From: Bin95 sp965220855
Lineage (GTDB): Bacteria > Pseudomonadota > Alphaproteobacteria > Bin95
NCBI GenBank assembly: GCA_965220855.1
Contig: CBDCQY010000001.1
Location: 1,116,001-1,180,000 of the forward strand
Reading direction: 5' to 3'
DNA: 64,000 nucleotides
In this document: positions 16,650-25,557 of the stretch, one piece after another
How positions within the stretch are numbered: position 1 is the stretch's first letter
Layout of the letters: each line of letters begins with the position of its first letter
Translations under genes and position numbers: made by a program
Notes under the pieces: generated by a model
The model's database searches: none
Seen by the model: only the letters and a program-made list of their open reading frames with translations
What the model was told of the DNA's origin: nothing

Positions 16650-17549
16650 ATGAGCGACGTTCTTCTGTTCGTCAATCTTTATCTGGCGCCGGGCCTGGTG
16701 CTGGGGTCGGTCTATGCGCTTGGGGCGGTTGGCGTTTCGCTGGTTTTCGGCGTGCTGCGTTTCGCCCATTTCGGCCATGGCGACCTCATGACCTTCGGCG
16801 CCTATGCCGGCCTGCTGGCGCTGACCTCGTTCGGCTTCGGACCGCTGGCGGCGCTGCCCTTCGCCATGGCCGCCGCCGCGCTCGCGGCGATCGGCATCGA
16901 CCGCCTCTTCTACCGGCCCTTCCGGCAGCGCTCGACCATCGTCACCGTGATCGCCTCCTTCGGCGTGGCGCTCATGCTGCGCTCGCTGGTGCAGGTGTTC
17001 TGGGGCGTCGATACGCACGTCTATGAGAAGGGCATCCACCGCCCGCTGATGCTGTTCGACGCGGTGCGCATCGGCGAGCGCCATCTTTGGATCGTCGCGC
17101 TCACCCTCGCGGCGATGGCCGCCGTGCACCTCCTGCTGACCCGCACGCGCATCGGCAAGGCGATGCGCGCGGTGAGCGACTCCCGCGATCTGGCGCGCCT
17201 AGCCGGCATCCCGACCGAGCGGGTGGTGATGGCCGTCTGGGCGCTCGGCGGGGCGCTCGCCGCCGCCGCCGGCGTCTTCGCCGCCTGGGACGGCTTCCTG
17301 CATTCCAATCTCGGCTGGAACCTGCTGCTGCCGATCTTCGCCGCCGCCATCCTGGGCGGCATCGGGCGCCCCTACGGGGCCATGGCCGGCGGGCTGATCG
17401 TCGGGCTGGCGGAGGAGCTGGCCGCCTATCCCTGGTTCGGCGACGCGCCGCTGCTCTCGCCGGGCTACAAGACCGGCGTCGCCTTTGCGATCATGGTGCT
17501 GGTGCTGATCTTCCGGCCCTCCGGCCTGTTTCGCGGGCGGGTGTTCTGA
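16650..17549 (+). CDS. livH: branched-chain amino acid ABC transporter permease LivH
   Basis: A 299-residue integral membrane permease of the LivH family, which with LivM forms the channel of an importer for branched-chain or related amino acids. The N terminus YLAPGLVLGSVYALGAVGVSLVFGVLRFAHFGHGDLM is typical (split here only for reading: the key FAHFGHGDLM motif follows the second membrane segment). The EAA-like loop is around MRAVSDSRDLARLAGI, the LivH coupling region. About eight hydrophobic segments are visible. The ATG at 16650 follows a GGCGGGGGCG leader. Its stop overlaps the livM start (TGATG). The preceding 125 bp (16525-16649) hold no gene and no promoter I trust. Confidence 0.92.
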   Translation: MSDVLLFVNLYLAPGLVLGSVYALGAVGVSLVFGVLRFAHFGHGDLMTFGAYAGLLALTSFGFGPLAALPFAMAAAALAAIGIDRLFYRPFRQRSTIVTVIASFGVALMLRSLVQVFWGVDTHVYEKGIHRPLMLFDAVRIGERHLWIVALTLAAMAAVHLLLTRTRIGKAMRAVSDSRDLARLAGIPTERVVMAVWALGGALAAAAGVFAAWDGFLHSNLGWNLLLPIFAAAILGGIGRPYGAMAGGLIVGLAEELAAYPWFGDAPLLSPGYKTGVAFAIMVLVLIFRPSGLFRGRVF

Positions 17550-18508
17550 TGGAACTGGCGCTCGGCTATCTCAACTACGCCATCGCGCTCGCGACCATGA
17601 TCGCGCTCTATGGCGTGCTCGCGCTCGGCCTCAACCTGCAATGGGGCCTGGCGGGGCTGTTCAATGTCGGCGTGGCGGGCTTCTTCGCGGTCGGCGCCTA
17701 TGTCTCGGCCATCCTGACCGCCGCCGCCTCGGACCAGCATCTGGGTGGGTTCGACTTGCCGTTCGCGGTCGGGCCGCTGGCCGCCATGATAGCCGCGGCG
17801 GCGGTCGCCTGGGCGGTCGGGCGAATCTGCATCCGGCTGCGCAGCGACTATCTCGCCATCGCCTCGATCGGCATCGCCGAGATTCTGCGCCTGGTGCTGA
17901 AGAACGAGCAATGGGCCACCAACGGCACGCGCGGCATTTCCAACATCGCGCGCCCGTTCGAGACCCTGGCCGCGCCCTGGGGGGCGCTGGCCTGGCTGGC
18001 GCTGCTGCTGGCGGTGCTGGCGGCGCTGTTCCTGCTGCTGCAGCGGGCGCAATTCTCGCCCTGGGGCCGCACCATGCGCGCCATTCGCGACAATGAGGCC
18101 GCGAGCCGGGCGGCCGGCAAGAATGTCGAGCGCTTCCGGATGCAGGCCTTCGTGCTCGGCTCCGCGCTGATGGGCCTCGGCGGCGCGCTCACCGCGCATT
18201 ACTTCAAGTTCGTCGGGCCGGAGGCGACCGACACGCTGCTGACCACCTTCCTGGTCTGGGTGATGCTGATCGTCGGCGGCAGCGGCAACAATCTGGGCGC
18301 GATCGTCGGCGCGGCGGTCGTCTGGACGCTCTGGTCGGCCACCGAACTGCTGACCTTCCGCCTGGAGGGCGACTGGGTGGCCCGCGTCGGCTATGTGCGC
18401 ATGTTCCTGGTCGGGCTGCTGCTGCAGATCGTGCTGCAGCGCTATGCGCGCGGCATTCTGCCGGAGCGGCTGCCGGGCGGCGGCCGCTCCGGCGGGAACG
18501 CTATTTGA
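17549..18508 (+). CDS. livM: branched-chain amino acid ABC transporter permease LivM
   Basis: A 319-residue membrane permease, the partner of LivH. The ATG at 17549 overlaps the livH stop by one base, so translation is coupled. Family marks are ALGLNLQWGLAGLFNVGVAGFFAVGAY near the N terminus (GLFNVGVAGFFAVGAY is the core), LAIASIGIAEILRLVLKN in the middle, and the cytosolic coupling segment GRTMRAIRDNEAASRAAGKN. About nine hydrophobic helices. The 3' end overlaps the 3' end of the binding-protein gene on the other strand by 8 bp. The ATPases livG and livF are not next to it, so they must be encoded elsewhere if this transporter works. Confidence 0.92.
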   Translation: MELALGYLNYAIALATMIALYGVLALGLNLQWGLAGLFNVGVAGFFAVGAYVSAILTAAASDQHLGGFDLPFAVGPLAAMIAAAAVAWAVGRICIRLRSDYLAIASIGIAEILRLVLKNEQWATNGTRGISNIARPFETLAAPWGALAWLALLLAVLAALFLLLQRAQFSPWGRTMRAIRDNEAASRAAGKNVERFRMQAFVLGSALMGLGGALTAHYFKFVGPEATDTLLTTFLVWVMLIVGGSGNNLGAIVGAAVVWTLWSATELLTFRLEGDWVARVGYVRMFLVGLLLQIVLQRYARGILPERLPGGGRSGGNAI

Positions 18509-19703
18509 GCAGCATGCCGTCGGTGACCTTGCCGCCCGAGACCGACCATTCGCCGAACACGCCGGCGACCTCGCCGCGCTCGTCGAACTCGTGGCTGCCG
18601 GCCGCGCCTTCATAGTTGATGTCCTTGCCCTCGGCGAGCAGGGCGACGGCCTTCTCCCAGTCTCCGGGGCCGACGACCTCGCCGGGCGCGTTGGACACCT
18701 CGCGCAGCGCGTCGCGGATGGCCGTGCGGTCCCTGGAGCCGGCCTTCTGGACGGCGAGGCCGATCAGCATCACCGCGTCATAGGCCTGGGCCACGAACGG
18801 CCCGGCGGCCTTGAAGTCCTCGCTCGCGCCGTAAAGCTCGTTGAAGCGGGCGAGCGAGGCGCTCTCGGCAGAGACGGGCGCGGTGCCGAAGAACATCCCC
18901 TCCAGATTTTCCGCGCCGACCGCCTCGACGATGGAATCGGACTTCATGCCGTCGCCGCCGACGAACCGCTTGAACAGGCCGCCTTCGAGCGCCTGTTTGA
19001 TGATGGCGAGCCCGCTGCCGTCGGCATAGCCGATGACCACCAGCACCTCGGCCCCGCCGGCCGCCAGCGAGGCGAGCTCGGAGCGGTAGGACTGCTTCTT
19101 GTCCTCATGCGCCTGGTCGCCGGCGATTTCGCCGCCGCCGGCGGTGAAGGTCTTGCGGAAGGTGTCGGCGAGGCCGACGCCGTAATCGTTGTTGAGATAG
19201 GTGAGCGCCACCTTGTCGATGCCCTTGCCCGCCACCAGCTTGGCCATGATATGGCCCTGGAAGGCGTCCGAGGGCGCGGTGCGGAACAGGAAGTCGTTGT
19301 CCTCCAGGTCGGTGATCGCCGGCGAGGTGGAGGCGGGCGAGATCATCAGCACGCCGGCCGGCACCGCGACATTGCTCGCCGCCGGGATGGTGGCGGAGGA
19401 GCAGAGCGCGCCGGCGATGGCCACCACCTGCTCGACATTGACGAGCTTGGTGGCCGCGTCCACGGCGGTTTGCGAGTTGCAGGCGGTGTCGGCCTCGATC
19501 AGCCGCGCCGGCTCGCCGAGCACGCCGCCGCCGGCGTTCATCTCCGCCACCGCCGCGCGCTCGCCGGCGTTGATGTCCTTCACCAGGCTGACGATGGGGC
19601 CGGTGATCGCGCCGAGCGAGCCGATCGGCACCTCGGCCGCCGCAGGCAGCGCCAGCAGCGCCGCCGCGCCGACACCGAGGAATGCGTTTCGTTTCCGGGG
19701 CAT
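18501..19703 (-). CDS. branched-chain amino acid-type ABC transporter substrate-binding protein
   Basis: A 400-residue periplasmic binding protein (Peripla_BP_6/LivK-like). The signal peptide is clear: basic MPRKRNAF, a hydrophobic core, cleavage near PAAA|EVPIG. The mature start VPIGSLGAITGPIVSLVKDIN and the hinge region VPAGVLMISPASTSPAITD are typical of leucine/isoleucine/valine or amide-binding family members. Ligand is not predictable from sequence. It is on the opposite strand to livH-livM and convergent with livM, with an 8-bp overlap, an unusual layout since such genes normally sit in the same operon. GGGAG lies about 10 nt before the ATG at 19703. Confidence 0.9.
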   Translation of the reverse strand: MPRKRNAFLGVGAAALLALPAAAEVPIGSLGAITGPIVSLVKDINAGERAAVAEMNAGGGVLGEPARLIEADTACNSQTAVDAATKLVNVEQVVAIAGALCSSATIPAASNVAVPAGVLMISPASTSPAITDLEDNDFLFRTAPSDAFQGHIMAKLVAGKGIDKVALTYLNNDYGVGLADTFRKTFTAGGGEIAGDQAHEDKKQSYRSELASLAAGGAEVLVVIGYADGSGLAIIKQALEGGLFKRFVGGDGMKSDSIVEAVGAENLEGMFFGTAPVSAESASLARFNELYGASEDFKAAGPFVAQAYDAVMLIGLAVQKAGSRDRTAIRDALREVSNAPGEVVGPGDWEKAVALLAEGKDINYEGAAGSHEFDERGEVAGVFGEWSVSGGKVTDGMLLK

Positions 19704-19840
19704 GGGTCGGTCTCTCCCTGTCTGTCCATGGGTGGAGCGCGCGAGCGGCGCGCCGCCTTTTCGGATCGCCTTTCAGATAGCATGAAAGCCCGCCGGCGAC
19801 GAAATGTCCCGCGTTCCGGGCGCTCCGGGCGAGGCTTGCC

Positions 19841-19869
19841 TTGCCACGCCCGAATCGAGGCGACATACT
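19841..19869 (+). promoter_or_regulatory. likely sigma70 promoter of the peptide-transporter operon
   Basis: TTGCCA (19841-19846) and CATACT (19864-19869) are 17 bp apart, about 36 bp before the binding-protein ATG. It lies in the 201-bp divergent region between the two binding-protein genes. I see no equally good promoter on the minus strand. Confidence 0.5.
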
Positions 19870-19904
19870 CCGATTGCAATCAGCGACACGGGGAGGACGC
19901 GCAG

Positions 19905-21503
19905 ATGCGTTATCGAATGAGAGGAGCCGCGCTCGCGCTCGGCGCCGCCATGCTGGCCGGCGCCGCCGGAACGGCCTTCGCCGCGAAGGATGGCGGCGTT
20001 CTGAAGATCTACCATCGGGGCACGCCGCCCAGCGGCTCGATCCACGAGGAGGCGACGAACTCGACCCTCTCGCCCTATATGCCGGTCTTCAACAATCTCA
20101 TCATCTATCGCCAGGACATCGCCAAGAACAGCCTGGAGACCATCGTGCCGGACCTGGCCGAGAGCTGGAGCTGGAACGACGACGGCACGGAGCTGACCTT
20201 CAAGCTGCGCCAGGGCGTCACCTGGCATGACGGCAAGCCCTTCACCTCGGCGGATGTCAAATGCACCTGGGACCTGGTGCAGGGCAAGGGCAAGGCCAAG
20301 CTGCGCAAGAACCCGCGCAAGGCCTGGTACAAGAACCTCGAGGAAGTCACGGTCAATGGCGACCATGAGGCGACCTTCCACCTGAAGCGCCGGCAGCCGG
20401 CCTTCATCGCGCTGCTCGCCTCGGGATATTCCCCGGTTTATCCCTGCCATGTGTCGCCGAAGAAGATGCGCACCGAGCCGATCGGCACCGGTCCGTTCAA
20501 GTTCGTGAGCCTGAAGCAGAACGAGCATGTGAAGTTCACGAAGAACGAGAACTACTGGAAGCCGGGCAAGCCGCATATGGACGCCATCGAGTGGACGATC
20601 ATCAAGAGCCGTTCGACCCGCGTGCTGGCCTTCATCGCCGGCGAGTTCGACATGACCTTCAATGTCGACGTGACCGTGCCGCTGCTGAAGGATGTGCGCT
20701 CGCAGGCGCCGCACACCGTTTGCGAGCTGGTGACCACCAATGTGAGCACCAATCTCATCGTCAACCAGTTCAACCCGCCCTTCGACAATGCCGACATTCG
20801 CAAGGCGATGGTGCTGTCGATCGACCGCCAGGCCTTCATCGACATTCTGAGCGAGGGGCAGAACGAGATGGGCGGGGCGATGATGCCGCCGCCTTCGGGC
20901 GTGTGGGGCATGCCGCCCGACTTCCTGAAGACGGTCGCCGGCTTCAACCCGGACATCGAGGCCAACCGCGCCGAGGCGCGCAAGATCATGGAAGGCCTCG
21001 GCTACGGCCCCGACAACCGCCTGGAGGTCAAGGTTTCGACCCGCAATATCGCCGTCTATCGCGATCCGGCGGTGATCCTGATCGACCATCTGAAGGAGAT
21101 CTATATCGACGCCGAGCTGGAGACCGTCGAGACCAGCAACTGGCACGCCAAGGTCGCCCGCAAGGACTATATGGTCGGCCTGAATCTCACCGGCGTGGGC
21201 GTCGATGACCCCGATGCGAACTTCTACGAGAACTACTCCTGCGGTTCGCAGCGCAACTATACCGGCTATTGCAACGAGGAGATGGAGGCTCTCTTCGAGA
21301 AGCAGTCGATGATGACCGACCAGGAAGAGCGCAAGAAGCTGGTCTGGGAAATCGACAAGAAGCTCCAGGAGGATGCGGCCCGGCCGATGATCTTCCATGG
21401 CAAGGCGGCGCAGTGCTGGCAGCCTTATGTCAAGGGCTTCGTCACCCATGTGAACAGCCTCTACAACAACTGGCGCATGGAAGACGTCTGGCTCGACAAA
21501 TAG
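19905..21503 (+). CDS. oligopeptide/dipeptide ABC transporter substrate-binding protein (SBP family 5)
   Basis: A 532-residue periplasmic protein of the DppA/OppA family. The ATG at 19905 has GGGAGGA 7 nt upstream; the open frame extends further back but without a start of similar quality. The signal peptide is MRYRMRGAALALGAAMLAGA with cleavage near TAFA|AKDGG. Family marks include DLAESWSWNDDGTELTFKLR and GVTWHDGKPFTSADVKCTWD, then GTGPFKFVSLKQNEHVKFTK. Ligand unknown; peptides, nickel, opines and glutathione are all bound by this family. First gene of a five-gene operon with two permeases and two ATPases. Confidence 0.93.
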   Translation: MRYRMRGAALALGAAMLAGAAGTAFAAKDGGVLKIYHRGTPPSGSIHEEATNSTLSPYMPVFNNLIIYRQDIAKNSLETIVPDLAESWSWNDDGTELTFKLRQGVTWHDGKPFTSADVKCTWDLVQGKGKAKLRKNPRKAWYKNLEEVTVNGDHEATFHLKRRQPAFIALLASGYSPVYPCHVSPKKMRTEPIGTGPFKFVSLKQNEHVKFTKNENYWKPGKPHMDAIEWTIIKSRSTRVLAFIAGEFDMTFNVDVTVPLLKDVRSQAPHTVCELVTTNVSTNLIVNQFNPPFDNADIRKAMVLSIDRQAFIDILSEGQNEMGGAMMPPPSGVWGMPPDFLKTVAGFNPDIEANRAEARKIMEGLGYGPDNRLEVKVSTRNIAVYRDPAVILIDHLKEIYIDAELETVETSNWHAKVARKDYMVGLNLTGVGVDDPDANFYENYSCGSQRNYTGYCNEEMEALFEKQSMMTDQEERKKLVWEIDKKLQEDAARPMIFHGKAAQCWQPYVKGFVTHVNSLYNNWRMEDVWLDK

Positions 21504-21523
21504 TCTCCGGCCTTTCGTGACGG

Positions 21524-21550
21524 GCGGACCGGGCGTGTCCCGGTCCGCCG
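21524..21550 (+). terminator. strong intercistronic hairpin after the binding-protein gene
   Basis: GGCGGACCGGG (21524-21534) pairs perfectly with CCCGGTCCGCC (21540-21550) over a 5-nt loop. It is followed by GCTTTCC, not a real T-run. Such hairpins after binding-protein genes often partly terminate or stabilise the upstream message so that it outnumbers the permease message; this role is inferred. Confidence 0.6.
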
Positions 21551-21610
21551 CTTTCCGGTCGGCGCCCACGCGCCGCCGGCCTCTGTCGGAGATTGGGAAG
21601 GGCCCGGATC

Positions 21611-22558
21611 GTGAGCGCCTATCTGGTCAAACGCTTCCTGCTGATGATCCTGACGCTGGTCGGGATGTCGATCATCATCTTCGTGCTGCTGCGGCTGATG
21701 CCGGGCAATATCGCGGATATCATGTTCGACTCCGCCGGCTTCGTCGATCCGGAGGAAAAGGCGAATATCGAGCGCGAGCTCGGCCTGGACCAGCCGATTC
21801 CGGTCCAGTATTTCGACTGGATCCGGGGGCTGATCGTCTGGGACCTCGGCTATTCCTATGTGTCCGAGATGCCGGTCGTCGATGAGATCGGCCCGCGCAT
21901 TCCGATCACCGCCAAGCTGGCGGGCCTGGCGCTGTTCTTCTCGGTCATCTTCGGCCTGCCGCTCGGCGTCATCAGCGCCGTGCGCCAGGACACCGCGCTC
22001 GACTACACGCTGCGCTGCATCTCGCTGAGCGGCCTTTCGCTGCCTTCCTTCTGGCTGGCGCTGCTCATCCTGATGGCCTTCGTGCAATATCTGGGCTCGA
22101 TCCCGATCTACACCGACCCGCCGGAAAATCTCTGGGACGAGCTGGTGCTCTACAGCATCCCGGCGGCGGCGGTGGGCTTTCGAAGTTCGGCGCTCATCAT
22201 GCGCCTCACCCGCTCCTCGATGCTGGAGGTGATGCGCCAGGACTATATCCGCACCGCGCGCTCCAAGGGGGCGAGCGACAATTCCGTCAACTATCACCAC
22301 GCGCTCAAGAACGCCGTGCTGCCGGTGACCACGATCATCGGCATCGAGGCGGCCTTCCTGATCGGCGGGCTGATCATCACCGAAACCGTGTTCAACATTC
22401 CGGGCGTGGCGCATTTCCTGGTCGAGGCCATTCTGATGCGCGACTATCCGATCGTGCAGAACCTGGTGATGCTGATCGCGGTCGTGACCGTGGTTGTCAA
22501 CTTCCTGGTGGACATGCTCTATGCGGTGCTGGACCCGAGGATCAAATATGCCGACTGA
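21611..22558 (+). CDS. peptide ABC transporter permease, OppB/DppB family
   Basis: A 315-residue inner-membrane permease. I chose the GTG at 21611, whose peptide starts SAYLVKRFLLMILTLVGMS, because GGGAAGGG lies about 9 nt upstream; a TTG at 21593 is less likely. The family N terminus (RFLLMILTLVGMSIIIFVLL then RLMPG) and the cytosolic EAA loop DYIRTARSKGASDNSVNYHH are clear, followed by NAVLPVTTIIG. About six membrane segments. It pairs with the next gene to form the channel. 107 bp after the binding-protein gene, with a hairpin between. Confidence 0.93.
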   Translation: MSAYLVKRFLLMILTLVGMSIIIFVLLRLMPGNIADIMFDSAGFVDPEEKANIERELGLDQPIPVQYFDWIRGLIVWDLGYSYVSEMPVVDEIGPRIPITAKLAGLALFFSVIFGLPLGVISAVRQDTALDYTLRCISLSGLSLPSFWLALLILMAFVQYLGSIPIYTDPPENLWDELVLYSIPAAAVGFRSSALIMRLTRSSMLEVMRQDYIRTARSKGASDNSVNYHHALKNAVLPVTTIIGIEAAFLIGGLIITETVFNIPGVAHFLVEAILMRDYPIVQNLVMLIAVVTVVVNFLVDMLYAVLDPRIKYAD

Positions 22559-22593
22559 CGCCCTTCCCGCAGCCCGCAACGGAACGCCCGCCC

Positions 22594-23487
22594 ATGGCTG
22601 AAATCGACCACAGCGCGGAACTCGCGCGCGCCGGCGCCCATGTCACCGGGCGCTGGGGGCGGCTGATGTTCTATGCGCGCCGCTATCCGCTGGGCGCGAT
22701 CGGCGCGGTCATCGTGGTGGTGTTCGTGCTGTCGGCGCTGTTCGCCGATGTGCTGGCCCCGCACGACCCGCTGCAAACCTCCGCCGCCGCCTCGCTCAAC
22801 GCGCCGGGGACGGAGTTCCTGATGGGCGCCGACATGATGGGCCGCGACGTGCTGAGCCGCATCATCCACGGCGCGCGCATTTCGCTCGCGGTCGGCGTGG
22901 CGTCGATCATGCTCGGCGGGCTGATCGGCGTCGTCATCGGCCTCATGTCCGGCTATCTGCTCGGCTGGTTCGACCTGCTGATGCAACGGCTGATCGACAT
23001 CATGCAGGCCCTGCCGCTGCTGGTGCTGGCGCTGGTCATGGCGGCCTCGCTCGGGCCGTCGCTGGAGAACACCGTCATCGCCATCTCGATCCCGCTGGTG
23101 CCCAATGTGGCGCGGGTGGTGCGCTCCAGCACGCTCTCGCTGCGCGAGATGCCTTTCGTCGAGGCGGCGCGCGCGGCGGGCATGAGCGAGCTGCGCGTGG
23201 CGGCGCGCCATGTGCTGCCGAACACGCTGGCGCCGCTGATCGTGCTGTTCACGGCGCAGCTGGGCTCCGCCATCCTGGTGGAGGCGTCGCTCTCCTTCCT
23301 CGGCCTCGGCGTGCCGGAGCCGCACCCCTCCTGGGGCCGGATGCTCTCGGAATCGGCGGCGGAATATGTCCGCGTCGCGCCCTGGCTGGTGATCTTCCCC
23401 GGCCTGGCGATCAGCCTCGCCGTGTTCGGCACCAATCTGTTCGGGGACGCGCTGCGCGATATCCTCGATCCCCGGCAGCGGAGTTGA
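22594..23487 (+). CDS. peptide ABC transporter permease, OppC/DppC family
   Basis: A 297-residue permease, the second channel subunit. An N-terminal cytosolic stretch is followed by a first membrane helix (GAIGAVIVVVFVLSALFADV). Typical marks are FLMGADMMGRDVLSRIIHGA and the coupling loop EMPFVEAARAAGMSELRVAA, then RHVLPN. The C terminus carries SFLGLGVPEPHPSWGRML. 35 bp after the previous gene and 6 bp before the next, all same strand. Confidence 0.94.
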   Translation: MAEIDHSAELARAGAHVTGRWGRLMFYARRYPLGAIGAVIVVVFVLSALFADVLAPHDPLQTSAAASLNAPGTEFLMGADMMGRDVLSRIIHGARISLAVGVASIMLGGLIGVVIGLMSGYLLGWFDLLMQRLIDIMQALPLLVLALVMAASLGPSLENTVIAISIPLVPNVARVVRSSTLSLREMPFVEAARAAGMSELRVAARHVLPNTLAPLIVLFTAQLGSAILVEASLSFLGLGVPEPHPSWGRMLSESAAEYVRVAPWLVIFPGLAISLAVFGTNLFGDALRDILDPRQRS

Positions 23488-23493
23488 GGCGGG

Positions 23494-24543
23494 ATGACGA
23501 GCGCTAGCATGGCGGCCGGCGGGCCGGCGGCGGCGGAAGACGCCGCCCTCGAGGTCCGGGACCTGCAAACCTGGTTCTACACCCGCCAGGGCATCGTCAA
23601 GGCGGTGGATGGCGTCTCCTTCGACCTGAAGAAGGGCGAGACGCTCGGCATCGTCGGCGAGTCCGGCTGCGGCAAGAGCATCACCGCGCTCTCGGTGATG
23701 CGCCTGGTGCCCGACCCGCCGGGGCGCATCGTCGGCGGCAGCGTGGCGCTCGGCGGGCGCAACCTGCTCGATCTCGACGAGACGGCGATGCGCGGCGTGC
23801 GCGGCAACGACATCTCGATGATCTTCCAGGAGCCGATGACCTCGCTCAATCCGGTGCTGACCGTCGGCTACCAGATCGCCGAGGCGATGATCCTGCACCA
23901 GGACATGAGCCGCTCGGCGGCGGCGGCGCGCGCGGTCGAGATGCTGGACATGATGCGCATTCCGGAGCCCGCGCAGCGCGCGCGCGAATATCCCCACCAG
24001 CTTTCCGGCGGCATGCGCCAGCGGGCGATGATCGCCATGGCGCTGGCCTGCAATCCGCGCGTGCTGATCGCGGACGAGCCGACCACCGCCCTCGACGTCA
24101 CCATCCAGGCGCAGATCCTCGATCTGATCGTCCGCCTGCAGCAGGAGCTCGGCACGGCCGTCATTCTGATCACCCACGATCTGGGCGTGGTGGCCGAGAC
24201 GACGCAGCGCATCATCGTCATGTATGCCGGCCGCAAGGTGGAGGAGGCGGAGGTCGTGTCGCTGTTCTCCAACCCCATGCACCCCTATACGCACGGGCTG
24301 ATGGCCTCGGTGCCGCGCCTCGCCATCATGAGCGGGGCGGACCCCGACGCCGCCGAGCGCCTGGAGGAGATTCCCGGAATCGTGCCGCCGCTCAACAATC
24401 TGCCGCCGGGCTGCGCCTTTGCGCCGCGCTGCCGCTTCGCCGACGACCGCTGCCGGGCGGAATATCCCCCCTACCGGGAGAAGCAGCCGGGCCACTGGGC
24501 GGCCTGCTGGCATTCCGAGCGCCTGTTCGGAGCGGGCCGGTGA
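23494..24543 (+). CDS. peptide ABC transporter ATPase, OppD/DppD family
   Basis: A 349-residue ATP-binding subunit. Walker A is GESGCGKS around residue 55, the ABC signature is LSGGMRQRAMIA, and Walker B with the catalytic Glu is VLIADEPTTALD. The H-loop is in LITHDLGVVAET. The C-terminal oligopeptide/dipeptide extension is present (PPGCAFAPRCRFADDRC), with Cys spacing seen in members that hold an iron-sulfur cluster. A GTGA overlap couples it to the following ATPase. Energises uptake through the two permeases before it. Confidence 0.95.
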   Translation: MTSASMAAGGPAAAEDAALEVRDLQTWFYTRQGIVKAVDGVSFDLKKGETLGIVGESGCGKSITALSVMRLVPDPPGRIVGGSVALGGRNLLDLDETAMRGVRGNDISMIFQEPMTSLNPVLTVGYQIAEAMILHQDMSRSAAAARAVEMLDMMRIPEPAQRAREYPHQLSGGMRQRAMIAMALACNPRVLIADEPTTALDVTIQAQILDLIVRLQQELGTAVILITHDLGVVAETTQRIIVMYAGRKVEEAEVVSLFSNPMHPYTHGLMASVPRLAIMSGADPDAAERLEEIPGIVPPLNNLPPGCAFAPRCRFADDRCRAEYPPYREKQPGHWAACWHSERLFGAGR

Positions 24544-25529
24544 GCGCGCCCGCGGAAGCCCGCGCCGAAGCGCCGGTGCTGGAGGTCTCCGGCCTCAAGA
24601 AGCATTTTCCGGTGAAGAAGGGGCTGCTCTCGCGCCAGACCGGCAAGGTCTATGCGGTCGATGGCGTCTCCTTCGAGATCGGGCGCGGCGAGACGCTCGG
24701 CCTGGTGGGCGAGTCCGGCTGCGGCAAGTCCACCGTCGGGCGCACCGTGCTCCGCCTGCTGGACCCGACCGAGGGCACGATCCGCCTCAACGGGCGCGAT
24801 GTGACCCGGCTCGGCAAGGCCGAGATGCGCAGCGTGCGCCGCGAGATGCAGATCATCTTCCAGGACCCCTATTCCTCGCTCAATCCGCGCATGTCGGCCG
24901 GCGATATCGTCGGCGAGCTGCTGCGCGTCCACGATCTGGGCGACGCCGCCTGGCGGCGGGAGCGGGTGGCGGAGCTGTTCGAGCGGGTGGGGCTGAGCCG
25001 CGCGCAGATGGACAGCTTTCCGCACGAGTTCTCCGGCGGCCAGCGCCAGCGCATCGGCATCGCGCGCGCGCTCGCGCTCAATCCGCAGATGATCGTCGGC
25101 GACGAGCCGGTCTCGGCGCTCGACGTCTCGATCCAGGCCCAGGTCATCAATCTGCTGATGGACCTGCAGCAGGAGTTCGAGCTTTCCTATCTGTTCGTGG
25201 CGCACGATCTGGCGGTGGTGGAGCATATCAGCCACCGCATTGCGGTGATGTATCTCGGGCGCATCGTGGAATATACCGACAAGCGCACCCTGTTCACCGA
25301 CCCGCAGCATCCCTACACCGAGGCGCTGCTGTCTGCGGTGCCGATCCCGGACCCGCGCCTCCGGCGCAAGAAGCTGGTGCTGCAAGGCGATGTGCCGAGC
25401 CCGATCCAGCCGCCGTCCGGCTGCCACTTCCACACCCGCTGCCCCTACGCCGAGGAGCGCTGCCGCCTCGAGTCTCCCCCCTTGCGAGAAATCGCCCCCG
25501 GCCACCAGGTCGCCTGCCACCTCCGCTGA
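24540..25529 (+). CDS. peptide ABC transporter ATPase, OppF/DppF family
   Basis: A 329-residue ATP-binding subunit, partner of the previous ATPase. GTG start at 24540 overlaps its stop by 4 nt. Walker A is GESGCGKST, signature FSGGQRQRIGIARALAL, Walker B MIVGDEPVSALD, H-loop VAHDLAVVEH. The C-terminal family extension is PPSGCHFHTRCPYAEERC. Operon order (binding protein, two permeases, two ATPases) is complete and canonical, so the transporter should be functional. Confidence 0.95.
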   Translation: MSAPAEARAEAPVLEVSGLKKHFPVKKGLLSRQTGKVYAVDGVSFEIGRGETLGLVGESGCGKSTVGRTVLRLLDPTEGTIRLNGRDVTRLGKAEMRSVRREMQIIFQDPYSSLNPRMSAGDIVGELLRVHDLGDAAWRRERVAELFERVGLSRAQMDSFPHEFSGGQRQRIGIARALALNPQMIVGDEPVSALDVSIQAQVINLLMDLQQEFELSYLFVAHDLAVVEHISHRIAVMYLGRIVEYTDKRTLFTDPQHPYTEALLSAVPIPDPRLRRKKLVLQGDVPSPIQPPSGCHFHTRCPYAEERCRLESPPLREIAPGHQVACHLR

Positions 25530-25557
25530 AGCGCGGCGGGCGGGCTATGCCCGGCGC

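Noticed and set aside
18393..19904. Large upstream extension of the binding-protein frame before 19905
   Set aside because: It runs antisense through the other binding-protein gene. A signal peptide and Shine-Dalgarno fix the real start at 19905.
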